This document shows, piece after piece, positions 46,583-55,085 of a stretch of 64,000 nt of DNA. The notes beneath the pieces were generated by a model. It was given only the letters and a program-made list of their open reading frames with translations, made no database searches and was not told the DNA's origin. The position numbers and the translations under genes are program-made. Within the stretch, counting starts at the first letter, position 1, and every line of letters begins with the position of its first letter. The DNA comes from Lysinibacillus sp. FSL W8-0992 (GTDB lineage Bacteria; Bacillota; Bacilli; Bacillales_A; Planococcaceae). The stretch spans positions 4,030,001-4,094,000 of the forward strand of contig NZ_JBBOZQ010000001.1 of the NCBI RefSeq assembly GCF_038008685.1. The letters run 5' to 3'.

Positions 46583-47449
46583 TTACATAAATTCCTGCAC
46601 AAGTGCATTGAATTGATTTTCGCTCATTTGAATATCGATATCTGTTAAAGGTAGTTCAGCGTAACCAGGAACTTTTTCTTGATAAGAAGTAGTTTCTTTA
46701 TCCTGATAAATAATCCCAGTAACTAAGCCTTCATTCTCCATTACAGTGCGCATTGCCATACCACGGTCAGCATTATCATAGCCTTCAATATCAACAAGCT
46801 TTGTTAAGTTTTCTTTAAACCAATCGTACGTATTTACTTTGTTGTACGTAACACATGGTGAAAATACATTGATAAATGAGAAGCCTTTATGGTTAATGCC
46901 TGCTTCAATTAAAGCTGTTAATTCTTTAATATCAGTTGAGAAGCCTTGTGCCACAAATGTAGCACCGCTTGTTAATGCTACTTCCAATGGTTTTAACGAT
47001 GGCTCAATAGCACCACCTGGCGTAGATTTTGTAATAAATCCAGCAGCCGAACGTGGAGATGTTTGGCCTTTTGTTAAACCGTAAATTTGGTTATCCATTA
47101 CAACATATGTGATATCGATGTTACGACGGATGGCATGAATCGTATGCCCCATACCAATCGCAAAGCCATCTCCGTCACCACCAGAAGCGATAACATTTAA
47201 ATCACGGTTAGCCATTTTTAATCCTTGTGCAATCGGTAATGCACGCCCATGAATGCCATGGAAACCGTATGAATTAATATAACCTGAAATACGACCTGAA
47301 CAGCCGATTCCAGAAATAACTGCTAGTTCATTTGGTTCTATGCCTACGTTTGCTGCTGCACGTTGAATCGCAGCCTGTACAGAGAAGTCGCCACAACCTG
47401 GGCACCAGTTTGGTTTCACTGTATTACGAAAATCCTTAAATGTTGCCAT
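46583..47449 (-). CDS. korB: 2-oxoacid:ferredoxin oxidoreductase, beta subunit
   Basis: Thiamine-diphosphate subunit that decarboxylates a 2-oxoacid, most likely 2-oxoglutarate, and reduces ferredoxin. 288 residues. WCPGCGD (about 16-22) and GIGCSGRI supply Cys for the iron-sulfur cluster; GGDGDGFAIG and VMDNQIYGLTKGQTSP form the ThDP/Mg site. It starts one base after korA ends (shared A), so subunits are coupled. The 2-oxoglutarate versus pyruvate preference is inferred from the two-subunit form common in aerobes. KorAB takes the place occupied by other metabolic genes in B. subtilis between spoVS and miaB. Confidence 0.93.
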   Translation of the reverse strand: MATFKDFRNTVKPNWCPGCGDFSVQAAIQRAAANVGIEPNELAVISGIGCSGRISGYINSYGFHGIHGRALPIAQGLKMANRDLNVIASGGDGDGFAIGMGHTIHAIRRNIDITYVVMDNQIYGLTKGQTSPRSAAGFITKSTPGGAIEPSLKPLEVALTSGATFVAQGFSTDIKELTALIEAGINHKGFSFINVFSPCVTYNKVNTYDWFKENLTKLVDIEGYDNADRGMAMRTVMENEGLVTGIIYQDKETTSYQEKVPGYAELPLTDIDIQMSENQFNALVQEFM

Positions 47450-49188
47450 TAGCGAGTCAACTCCTTCACTCTATTTTCTAATTCACCTGGTAAAAATGGT
47501 GTACCGTTATATTTTGTAATCATCTCAATCTTGCCGTGACCACCAATATTCATTTTCATGATGTTCGCTAATTGACCAGTGTAGTTGTTTTCTACAACGA
47601 TTACTTTTTTCGCTTTCTCCACAAGAGGTGCCATATCAGCCGATGGGAATGGGTGAATTAAGCGAATATGCGCATGGTTCACCTTCATGCCTTGAGCATT
47701 TAATCGCTCTTGTACTTCTTCAATCGCTCCACGTGTAGAGTTAAAGCCTACTAATAAAACGTCCGCTTCTTCATGTGGCGCATTTTTATAAACAGGTGTA
47801 TCAAAATTCAATGCTTCTAGCTTACGGAAGCGTTTGTCCATTTGTGTACGACGGTTGCCAGTTGCTTCAGATGGTTTCCCTGTTTCATCATGCTCAACAC
47901 CTGTCACATGATGGATACCGTTTAAATGACCTGGTAATACGCGTGGCGATATACCGTCTTCTGTATCTTCATAACGTTTGAAGTAAGCTTTATCTGCTGA
48001 AGCTTCAATATCGTCTGTAACAATTTTACCACGACGAATTTCAATTTTTTTATAATCGAATGGTTCAACAGTTTGTTTACCAAGAGATAATTGTAAGTCT
48101 GTCATTAAAATAACAGGTAACTGTAGTTCCTCTGCAATATTAAACGCTTGGATTGTGTCAAAGAACGCTTCTTCCATAGTTGAAGGTGCGATTACCACTT
48201 TCGGAATTTCACCATGCGTACCATAAAGCATCGCCATTAAATCTGATTGTTCTTGTTTCGTTGGTAAACCAGTAGATGGACCGCCACGTTGTGTGTCTAC
48301 AACAACTAGAGGTTGCTCTGTCATACCTGAAAGCCCGATTGCTTCCATCATTAGAGAAAGACCAGGACCTGCTGATGCTGTAAATGAACGTACACCACCA
48401 AAGTTTGCACCGATTGCCATCGTTGCTGCAGCAATCTCGTCTTCTGTTTGAATAACCGCACCACCAAATTTAGGTAATTTTTTAATGAGGTATTCCATAA
48501 TTTCTGACGCAGGTGTAATCGGGTATGCCGCCATAAAGCGTGTCCCAGCAGCTAGTGCACCAAGTGCTACTGCATCATTCCCAATCATGAACATACGGCG
48601 TTTACCATCAGCTGGAGCTAATGCCCACTCCCCAATACGATCGCCTAATAGTTCATTCATCATTTCATGACCGCGTGCAATTGCTTCCATGTTTTTCTGA
48701 ACAACTTCTTCACCTTTTTTGCCGAAGATGTCATCAACAACATTTTGGAACACAGCGTCTTCTAAGTTTAGAAGAGATGCAGTCGCTCCGATTGCTACCA
48801 TGTTTTTCATTAACGTTGTACCAAGCTCTGCTGCCACCTCTGTAAAAGGTACAGCAAATAGTGGTGCTTTTGAATCGTCTGGTTTTACAGGATCAAATTT
48901 TGCATCGGCTAAAATAATGCCTTTTTCTGTTAGTTCTTTATAATTGACGTCGATTGTTTCTTGATCGAACGCCACTAAAATATCTAAATCATCCGCAATG
49001 GAACGTACTTCTGTTGGACGAACTGTAATTTTATTATTAGTGTGGCCACCTTTTATACGAGAAGAGAAGTGACGATAACCGTAAAGGAAATAACCTAAAC
49101 GATTCATTGCCATCGAGAAAATCTCACCTGTACTCTCAATCCCTTCACCTTGCTGCCCACCGACTTTCCACGAAAGCTGATGTAACAT
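47449..49188 (-). CDS. korA: 2-oxoacid:ferredoxin oxidoreductase, alpha(-gamma fused) subunit
   Basis: 579 residues with an N-terminal gamma domain (GGQQGEGIESTGEIF, RHFSSRIKGGHTNN, about 1-180) fused to the alpha pyrimidine-binding domain (AYPITPASEIMEYL, about 225; TASAGPGLSLMMEAIG, GPSTGLPTKQEQSDLM), and a transketolase C-like end. This is the fusion typical of two-subunit aerobic enzymes. With KorB it replaces or backs up the NAD-linked 2-oxoglutarate dehydrogenase step. First gene of korAB. The unit sits between two related direct repeats. Confidence 0.94.
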   Translation of the reverse strand: MLHQLSWKVGGQQGEGIESTGEIFSMAMNRLGYFLYGYRHFSSRIKGGHTNNKITVRPTEVRSIADDLDILVAFDQETIDVNYKELTEKGIILADAKFDPVKPDDSKAPLFAVPFTEVAAELGTTLMKNMVAIGATASLLNLEDAVFQNVVDDIFGKKGEEVVQKNMEAIARGHEMMNELLGDRIGEWALAPADGKRRMFMIGNDAVALGALAAGTRFMAAYPITPASEIMEYLIKKLPKFGGAVIQTEDEIAAATMAIGANFGGVRSFTASAGPGLSLMMEAIGLSGMTEQPLVVVDTQRGGPSTGLPTKQEQSDLMAMLYGTHGEIPKVVIAPSTMEEAFFDTIQAFNIAEELQLPVILMTDLQLSLGKQTVEPFDYKKIEIRRGKIVTDDIEASADKAYFKRYEDTEDGISPRVLPGHLNGIHHVTGVEHDETGKPSEATGNRRTQMDKRFRKLEALNFDTPVYKNAPHEEADVLLVGFNSTRGAIEEVQERLNAQGMKVNHAHIRLIHPFPSADMAPLVEKAKKVIVVENNYTGQLANIMKMNIGGHGKIEMITKYNGTPFLPGELENRVKELTR

Positions 49189-49445
49189 CTCAACAACTCC
49201 TTAAATCCAATGTATACTATTATTTTTTTCCTTCATAAGTTTAACACGAAGAAACGGTCTGCACTATTGTTATTCAATGAATTGGGCGAAATTCAGACCT
49301 TTGACTGAAAATGTTGTTCAAAAAGTTGTAATTTTCAAATCAATTAAGTATAAAAAATTAACTTGCTGATTTCAAGTGCATGAATGGACATTTATTTTTG
49401 GATTTAGGCAATGCTAATTGCATAATAACGGCTTCTTATAGCGTT

Positions 49446-49556
49446 AAAATCCACTCCGCTTTCCCGCGGGCACGACGTAAGCCGCAACCGTCGCTGTCGC
49501 GTCGTCTGTTCCGTCTTACGTTGGGTGCGTTCCCGCAGGAGTCTGCGTGGATTTTT
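49446..49556. repeat. Dispersed long imperfect palindrome, copy F
   Basis: Outer arms AAAATCCAC and GTGGATTTTT are complementary, as in copy E, with the full inner arms CCCGCGGGCACGACGTAAGC and GTCTTACGTTGGGTGCGTTC. The unit continues through TTAGTTAAC to GTGCCTGACAC at 49605. Other bases of the 49189-49824 gap show only hairpins. Confidence 0.85.
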
Positions 49557-49604
49557 ACTTAGTTAACATTACTGGCTTTGACATGAAATTTCAAAATTGT
49601 TTCG

Positions 49605-49653
49605 GTGCCTGACACTCATTTAGAAATTTCGGAATTGTTTCGGTGCCTGACAC
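49605..49653. repeat. GTGCCTGACAC mini-palindrome, two tandem copies
   Basis: Copies at 49605-49615 and 49643-49653, each preceded by ATTGTTTCG, separated by 27 bases. A short direct duplication of AATTTC...ATTGTTTCGGTGCCTG. Confidence 0.75.
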
Positions 49654-49669
49654 TAAGATAGGCACAAAG

Positions 49670-49738
49670 AAGCCCTATCACATTGCCTTCTAGAGGAACG
49701 AGCACTAGACGCTCGTCCATAAAAGTGTGATAGGGCTT
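49670..49738. repeat. Long two-level hairpin
   Basis: AAGCCCTATCACA pairs with TGTGATAGGGCTT (perfect 13-base arms). Inside, ACGAGC and GCTCGT form a second stem. The outer arm is shared with the hairpin after ynbB (21284-21319). Confidence 0.65.
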
Positions 49739-49781
49739 GTACATCTTTATAGTGGAATGAATTTCTCCACTGTTTAACTAA

Positions 49782-49810
49782 TAATCGGTGGGGTCACCCC
49801 CCACCGATTA
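49782..49810 (-). terminator. Terminator of spoVS
   Basis: TAATCGGTGGGG and CCCCACCGATTA around a short loop, GC-rich stem just after spoVS. The T run is weak. Confidence 0.65.
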
Positions 49811-49824
49811 AAGTTCTACTTTAA

Positions 49825-50091
49825 TTATCGAACACGTTTTTCTACTAGCAGCTTTAAGGCTGTACGTTCTTCACCAGCAATTAAAATATCGGCAAACGCC
49901 GGTGCGCAAATTAAATCTGTGCCACTTGGCGCTACAAATCCGCGTGCGATGGCCACTGCTTTCACGGCTTGGTTAAGTGCACCTGCCCCAACTGCCTGCA
50001 TTTCTGCTTGCCCTTTTTCTCTGATTACCGCGACTAATGCACCTGCAACTGAATTTGGATTAGAGCGTGATGATACTTTTAATGAATCCAC
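49825..50091 (-). CDS. spoVS: Stage V sporulation protein S
   Basis: Small Alba-fold-like nucleic-acid-binding protein of 88 residues, needed for normal septation and coat formation in B. subtilis. The sequence (LKVSSRSNPNSVAGALVAVI, then ALNQAVKAVAIARGFVAPSG) closely follows the highly conserved family. GTG start at 50091 after GGGGAGG. Between ymdB and korAB; the leader holds two strong inverted repeats (see findings). Confidence 0.96.
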   Translation of the reverse strand: MDSLKVSSRSNPNSVAGALVAVIREKGQAEMQAVGAGALNQAVKAVAIARGFVAPSGTDLICAPAFADILIAGEERTALKLLVEKRVR

Positions 50092-50128
50092 AATTATTCC
50101 TCCCCGTTTCGCGAATAGTGTTTACGCT

Positions 50129-50167
50129 CAATAACTCATGTCCCCCTTTTTGGACCTCAAGTTATTG
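50129..50167 (-). promoter_or_regulatory. Hairpin in the spoVS leader
   Basis: CAATAACT pairs with AGTTATTG, with an inner GTCC/GGAC stem, ending about 35 bases before the spoVS start. No T run follows on the minus strand, so it is not an ordinary terminator. Confidence 0.5.
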
Positions 50168-50192
50168 TCCGTAGGTCATTTTATGCTCAGTA

Positions 50193-50217
50193 AAATGAAA
50201 ATAGACTATTTTCATTT
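50193..50217. promoter_or_regulatory. Perfect 25-base palindrome upstream of spoVS
   Basis: AAATGAAAATAG and CTATTTTCATTT flank one A. An operator or RNA hairpin; nothing else explains it. Confidence 0.5.
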
Positions 50218-50331
50218 CTGATATATTGTAAACTGATTAATTCCTTGATGTTTTTATTGGTATATATTCATTTTTAATACTAATAAACCTACTATTTACA
50301 ACGGTTTATCCACCAAAGCAGCAGGTAAAAA

Positions 50332-50366
50332 AAAAACTACTGTGCATGAATTATGCACAGTAGTTT
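50332..50366 (-). terminator. Terminator of ymdB
   Basis: AAAACTACTGTGCAT and ATGCACAGTAGTTTT, perfect 15-base arms around five bases; minus tail of T residues. Confidence 0.9.
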
Positions 50367-50369
50367 TCA

Positions 50370-51167
50370 TTAAGCTTGAAACGGATAGTCCTCATTAATA
50401 TATATTCTTTCACAATTAACAGCTTTCCCTGTCTTATCATCAATATCAACATAAAAGCCACTTAACACATCGCGACCCTTTTTTGGTACTTCAAAACGTG
50501 ACGGCATATTAGTTTGGAATTTGTAAATAACACTTTCCTTTGTCATCCCTAAAATTTCATCATATGGTCCTGTCATGCCGACGTCCGTAATATAAGCAGT
50601 ACCATTAGGATAAATACGCGCATCAGCTGTTTGAACATGCGTATGTGTTCCTACAACTGCCGATGCCTTGCCATCTAAGTGCCAACCAAGCGCAATTTTT
50701 TCACTTGTCGCTTCAGCATGGAAATCCACGAATACTAGTGGCGACGTTTTACGCGCTTCTTCGATTAAATTCTCTGCCATTGCAAACGGATCTTCATGCG
50801 GTGGCAAAAATACACGACCGTGTAAATTGATAACAGATAACGTAACACCCTTTTTCGAAATTTGCACCATACCCTTACCTGGTGCATCAGTCGAAAAGTT
50901 CGCTGGTCGAATTAAATAATCAGCATCATCAATAAAATCAAAAATATCTTTATTATCCCAAGTGTGGTTACCCATTGTAATAACATCTACACCCATTTGT
51001 AATAAATCATTATAAATATTACGTGTAATCCCACGACCCGCTGCAGCATTTTCACCATTTGCAATAACTACATCTGGACTATATTTCTTTTTTAATCGTG
51101 GTAAATATTTTTCAACCGCATCTCGGCCAATTGAACCGACGATATCTCCAATAAATAGTACTTTCAT
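50370..51167 (-). CDS. ymdB: YmdB metallophosphoesterase (2',3'-cNMP phosphodiesterase)
   Basis: Binuclear metallophosphoesterase of 265 residues that hydrolyses 2',3'-cyclic nucleotides and influences biofilm genes and motility in B. subtilis. Motifs: GDIVGSIGRDAV (about 6-17), NGENAAAGRGI (about 38-48), GNHTWD (about 68-73), FHAEATSEK (about 151) and GTHTHVQTADAR (about 176-187). Normally just downstream of rny; here a 10-kb exopolysaccharide cluster separates them. Monocistronic. Confidence 0.95.
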   Translation of the reverse strand: MKVLFIGDIVGSIGRDAVEKYLPRLKKKYSPDVVIANGENAAAGRGITRNIYNDLLQMGVDVITMGNHTWDNKDIFDFIDDADYLIRPANFSTDAPGKGMVQISKKGVTLSVINLHGRVFLPPHEDPFAMAENLIEEARKTSPLVFVDFHAEATSEKIALGWHLDGKASAVVGTHTHVQTADARIYPNGTAYITDVGMTGPYDEILGMTKESVIYKFQTNMPSRFEVPKKGRDVLSGFYVDIDDKTGKAVNCERIYINEDYPFQA

Positions 51168-51327
51168 TTTACAAAACCACTCTTTCTATCAATAACACTC
51201 ATTAGAGTTTACCATTTTTTCTTCGTCTATCGCAAAAATAAAAGGAAAAATTCGCTTCAGATTTATGTTGCTTGCTTGCATCTAAATTTTATATTTAATC
51301 GTTTTCGCCAAAAGAGCAATCACATTA

Positions 51328-52449
51328 TTAACGATGATTGACTAATTGCTTTGTCTTGCTCGCTCTAATTTTGTTACTAGTTGCTTTTTCCTTAGCATGC
51401 ACTTGACCTACTAAATAAGGTCCGAACTTCCATTTGTTCAGTAAATATGTAACGCAAATGGAGCATACCGTACTGATGAAAAACGTGCTGACGATAACTG
51501 TAGAAGCGCTTAATACATCTATATATTTCGTAAAAAAACTTTTCAGCATGATATTAAAAAGTGGGTGTAGCAAATAAATGCCAAAAGAATAACGACTAAT
51601 GAAAATAATTAATTTAGGCATGTTTCTTATTTTGCTGGCGATAAAAAACAATAAAAAAGCTACACTCAATGTGTAAAAAATAACATCAATTCTTTTTGAG
51701 TGAACTTCAGTAATTAATCCAGACCATTGACTAGCGAGTAAAATACCTAGCATGAGTAAACAAATACTTGGTAATACATAGCGAAAGCGATGGAGCAACG
51801 AAATAAACTGCTCATAATTTTTACCACAATAATAGGCCACTACGAAATAGGCGATCCAAGCAGGAAATGGCATCTTATTTAATACAGTCCATTCCACTTC
51901 TATATAAGGAAGAAAATATAAATACTTAAATGGGTCAAAAAAATTGAATAAGGCTAGGTAGGCAAAATTAATGATACATGCTGTGATGATGACTTGGTAG
52001 GCTGGATATTTTGAAACGATAAATTTCACAAATAATGGATGCAAAAAGTAAAACTGAAAAATGATGATAATGAAATAGCCGTGAAAATCACCTTCGAAAA
52101 AATTTAATAAAACCTTTTTTTCAAAATCAATACTATTTATGTTAATGGAATGAAGGGCTGCATCTACAATCCCTATAAAAATAAAAGGTAGAAAAATATA
52201 AGAAAAACGTTTTTTATAAAAACTTTTTGGCAATTCATCTGAATAGGAGTAGGCAATCACAAATTCCGAAATAAAAATAAAGACAGGTGTCCCGAACATT
52301 AATGCTAATTGAAGAGATGTCAGTACAAAAAACACAGTATTTTCTTCTATATCGTATATGTCTAACACTAAAGTGACACTATGCATTAAAACAATTCCCA
52401 AACAGGCTACAAACCTTAGTAAAAATATTTCCTTAACAACTGGCTTCAT
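51328..52449 (-). CDS. Membrane acyltransferase (acyltransferase 3 family)
   Basis: About 373 residues with ten or so membrane segments. The N-terminal motif (FLLRFVACLGIVLMHSVTLV) contains the catalytic-site His of the family, and SRYSFGIYLLHPLF is the typical C-terminal signature. Such enzymes O-acetylate or succinylate sugars on the membrane. ATG at 52449 follows AGGTGGGA; an earlier ATG at 52464 lacks this. Last gene of the polysaccharide cluster, so it probably decorates that polymer. Confidence 0.87.
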   Translation of the reverse strand: MKPVVKEIFLLRFVACLGIVLMHSVTLVLDIYDIEENTVFFVLTSLQLALMFGTPVFIFISEFVIAYSYSDELPKSFYKKRFSYIFLPFIFIGIVDAALHSININSIDFEKKVLLNFFEGDFHGYFIIIIFQFYFLHPLFVKFIVSKYPAYQVIITACIINFAYLALFNFFDPFKYLYFLPYIEVEWTVLNKMPFPAWIAYFVVAYYCGKNYEQFISLLHRFRYVLPSICLLMLGILLASQWSGLITEVHSKRIDVIFYTLSVAFLLFFIASKIRNMPKLIIFISRYSFGIYLLHPLFNIMLKSFFTKYIDVLSASTVIVSTFFISTVCSICVTYLLNKWKFGPYLVGQVHAKEKATSNKIRASKTKQLVNHR

Positions 52450-52538
52450 CTTCCCACCTGCCATTTCTAAGCAATTAAACTTATTTTTAATTAGTAATCT
52501 AGGTTATCTAACTTACTTAAAAACGTAGGGAAAGCTTT

Positions 52539-54047
52539 TTAGTCGTTGGAAATGACACGCTTTAAGTGCAGCAAAATGTCTCGCATCGTTGTAGGTTGGA
52601 AAATAAAATTCCCAACAAAAACAACAGTCATTGTCCATACAGAAATGCATATTGCTGCAACAAACCAAGTCATGACACTTACAATATGTAATTCGATAAA
52701 AAATAGAAATGGTAATGCTGCGATGAATGCCAAAATACTATTTAGTAAAATTTTTTTAACGGTAACGCAGACTGAAGTGTTTAATATCACTTTAGACGTA
52801 TAAAGTATTAAATCACATGTACGATATGCATAAGAACAAAGTGCTCCAATCAAAATGCCTTCAACACCTAGAAATTGTACTAAAACAAAGGAGACACAAA
52901 AGTTTATGACCGCTTCAATAATGGCACGAATTTTTGTCTCTTTAAAATGCCCAGCCGAATTGACTAATGTATTCGCAGGAATTCGAATAGCATTGGCAAT
53001 GCCTACAACTACAAAGAGTGCCGCTAACCACGGTCTTATATAGTTTGCATCCTCAATACCCGCTGTATAAATAGTTATAAAAGGCAAAATTAAAATGGCT
53101 GTACATGTATAGCCAAAAGCTACGACTGCGAAAAAAATGTATTCGAAATGATGAAAATGTTTTTGAAGTGTATCTCGATCTTCTTTTACAAGTATGTCTC
53201 CAAAGGCTGCTAACATCGCACCAGAAAAAGCTGAAATAAACAATGTAACAGCATTAAATACCATATTGTACACCGTAAATACACTAACTTCTGCAAGACC
53301 AAGAAAAATAGTAATTAAAATAAACGGCGTATTAAATACAACTAATGAGGCAATTTGATGGATTAAAGCGTCCCACTTTTTTTTAATTGCTGATGTATTT
53401 GGCTTTACTTTACTATTGAAATACGGATATTTTTTTTGGACATATACTTTTAAAAAAAGAATATCTAGTAATAACAGCATGCTAGAACTACCAACAACAA
53501 CAACGATTGAAAAACCAAGTGTTAATAAAAATAAGGATAAAATGGTACTAGCGATCAATAAACATGTTTGTATTCGAAAAAGAATGTAGCTTTTTTGATC
53601 TGCAGTTAGGAGCACTAAATATTTTCCAATTAAAAAATACTCCCATACACCACTAATTCCTAAAATAAGCACCATATAAAAAGCTGTAAGTGGACTCACT
53701 TCTTTTGCTACTATTAGCGGATAGAAGATAGCTAATAGGGCTACTAATACAACAAATATAGTACCCGAACGTCTGTAAAAATAATGTGTTGCTGAAAGAA
53801 TGCCATTTATTTGTTCTTTATCATTTATGGCCAACGGTTTATACAGTGCTGCAATGGATGCACTGCCAACTCCCGCTTCTACAATTTTTAAATAACTTAA
53901 AAATTGCTTAATCGACGTAACTAGTCCATTTGTAGCGGAGCCATAAGTCGTCATAAATAAACGAGGCAAAATAAAATTAATGACCGCCGAAACAATTTGC
54001 AACATAACATTGGAAAATAAATTTAATATAATTTTCTTTGTTCTCAT
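52539..54047 (-). CDS. Polysaccharide flippase (Wzx/RfbX-like)
   Basis: 502 residues with 12-14 membrane segments and the MATE/MVF-like layout of polysaccharide export flippases: N-terminal LFSNVMLQIVSAVINFILPRLF, then GLVTSIKQFLSYLKIVEAGVGS. Moves the undecaprenyl-linked repeat unit across the membrane. Its ATG overlaps the preceding glycosyltransferase stop (ATGA). With the Wzy-like gene it marks a Wzx/Wzy-dependent pathway. Confidence 0.88.
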   Translation of the reverse strand: MRTKKIILNLFSNVMLQIVSAVINFILPRLFMTTYGSATNGLVTSIKQFLSYLKIVEAGVGSASIAALYKPLAINDKEQINGILSATHYFYRRSGTIFVVLVALLAIFYPLIVAKEVSPLTAFYMVLILGISGVWEYFLIGKYLVLLTADQKSYILFRIQTCLLIASTILSLFLLTLGFSIVVVVGSSSMLLLLDILFLKVYVQKKYPYFNSKVKPNTSAIKKKWDALIHQIASLVVFNTPFILITIFLGLAEVSVFTVYNMVFNAVTLFISAFSGAMLAAFGDILVKEDRDTLQKHFHHFEYIFFAVVAFGYTCTAILILPFITIYTAGIEDANYIRPWLAALFVVVGIANAIRIPANTLVNSAGHFKETKIRAIIEAVINFCVSFVLVQFLGVEGILIGALCSYAYRTCDLILYTSKVILNTSVCVTVKKILLNSILAFIAALPFLFFIELHIVSVMTWFVAAICISVWTMTVVFVGNFIFQPTTMRDILLHLKRVISND

Positions 54048-55081
54048 GAGCCACTTCTACTTCGTTTCATCTCAATCAATGCATATAATAATAAAATTTG
54101 TTGTTTCTTCAATAACCAAATGTACATTTTTGTTTTATACGGTAAACCATTTGTACAAATAGCCTGTAACACCTCATTGACATCTTTCTGTTTCATCATT
54201 TTTTTGATAAAGGCCCTTTTCTCACGCAAGCTCTTATCATTTTGTCGATTAAATTCATTATTAACCCCTGCAATAATTAAATAGATAAAATAATACTGAA
54301 GTTGATTTGTAAAATTAGGTGCTGTTTTTTCATTACTACGTGTAAAATATTTTAAATGCCCATATAAAATGAGGATTTTCTCAAAAAATGTTTGATCATA
54401 GCTAGCTGTCATAGAAGAGGAACTTTGACGATAATGATATAAATATTGTTTGTCTAATATATAAATACTGTCCGCATCAAGTAAGCTAGGATATGTACAG
54501 GCTACATCTTCCCCCATGCGGATTGTATCATCAACATTCAATTGAAATTTTTTGATAAGCGTTTTTTTGAAGATTTTATTGGACACAGAAGGAAATAATC
54601 CGAACTTATAATATTCACCTGCATATAGCATAATCGGATAAACGTCTTGTTCCATCCTTTCTTTCTTGTACAATCCAGGTGCAACCATTTGTGTTCGTCT
54701 TACTTCTTGGTTTGGATAATTTTCTACGATATCGCAAATGACAATGTCAACATCATGTACCTTTGCTGCACCACATAATGATTGGTACATGTCTGCTTCA
54801 ATCCAATCATCACTATCTACATAGCCAATATACTTGCCATGAGCGGCAAGTATACCTGCTTTTCGCGCACTGACAAGCCCACCATTTTCTTTGTGAATAA
54901 CAACAATTCTTGGATCGTGCTCGGCATAGTCATCACATATTTTGGAACTATTATCCGTTGATCCATCATTCACCAATATTAGCTCAAAATCCTCAAATTT
55001 TTGATTCAAGATGCTATCTATACATTCTTTTAAATAGTGCCCAACATTATAGATTGGCACAATAATGCTTAAAAATGGCAT
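54044..55081 (-). CDS. Glycosyltransferase, family 2
   Basis: 345 residues, cytosolic face of the membrane. GT-A fold with SIIVPIYNVGHYLKECIDSI (about 5-24), NDGSTDNSS and the metal-binding YVDSDDW (about 88-94). Adds a sugar of the repeat unit; donor unknown. ATG at 55081 follows GGGAGGTG; the ATG at 55096 lies in the ribosome site region and inside the Wzy gene end. Overlaps both neighbours. Confidence 0.9.
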   Translation of the reverse strand: MPFLSIIVPIYNVGHYLKECIDSILNQKFEDFELILVNDGSTDNSSKICDDYAEHDPRIVVIHKENGGLVSARKAGILAAHGKYIGYVDSDDWIEADMYQSLCGAAKVHDVDIVICDIVENYPNQEVRRTQMVAPGLYKKERMEQDVYPIMLYAGEYYKFGLFPSVSNKIFKKTLIKKFQLNVDDTIRMGEDVACTYPSLLDADSIYILDKQYLYHYRQSSSSMTASYDQTFFEKILILYGHLKYFTRSNEKTAPNFTNQLQYYFIYLIIAGVNNEFNRQNDKSLREKRAFIKKMMKQKDVNEVLQAICTNGLPYKTKMYIWLLKKQQILLLYALIEMKRSRSGS

Positions 55082-55085
55082 AGCC

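Noticed and set aside
50225..50275. Possible sigma-H promoter for spoVS (AAGGAATT region)
   Set aside because: No GAAT-type -10 element at a valid distance.
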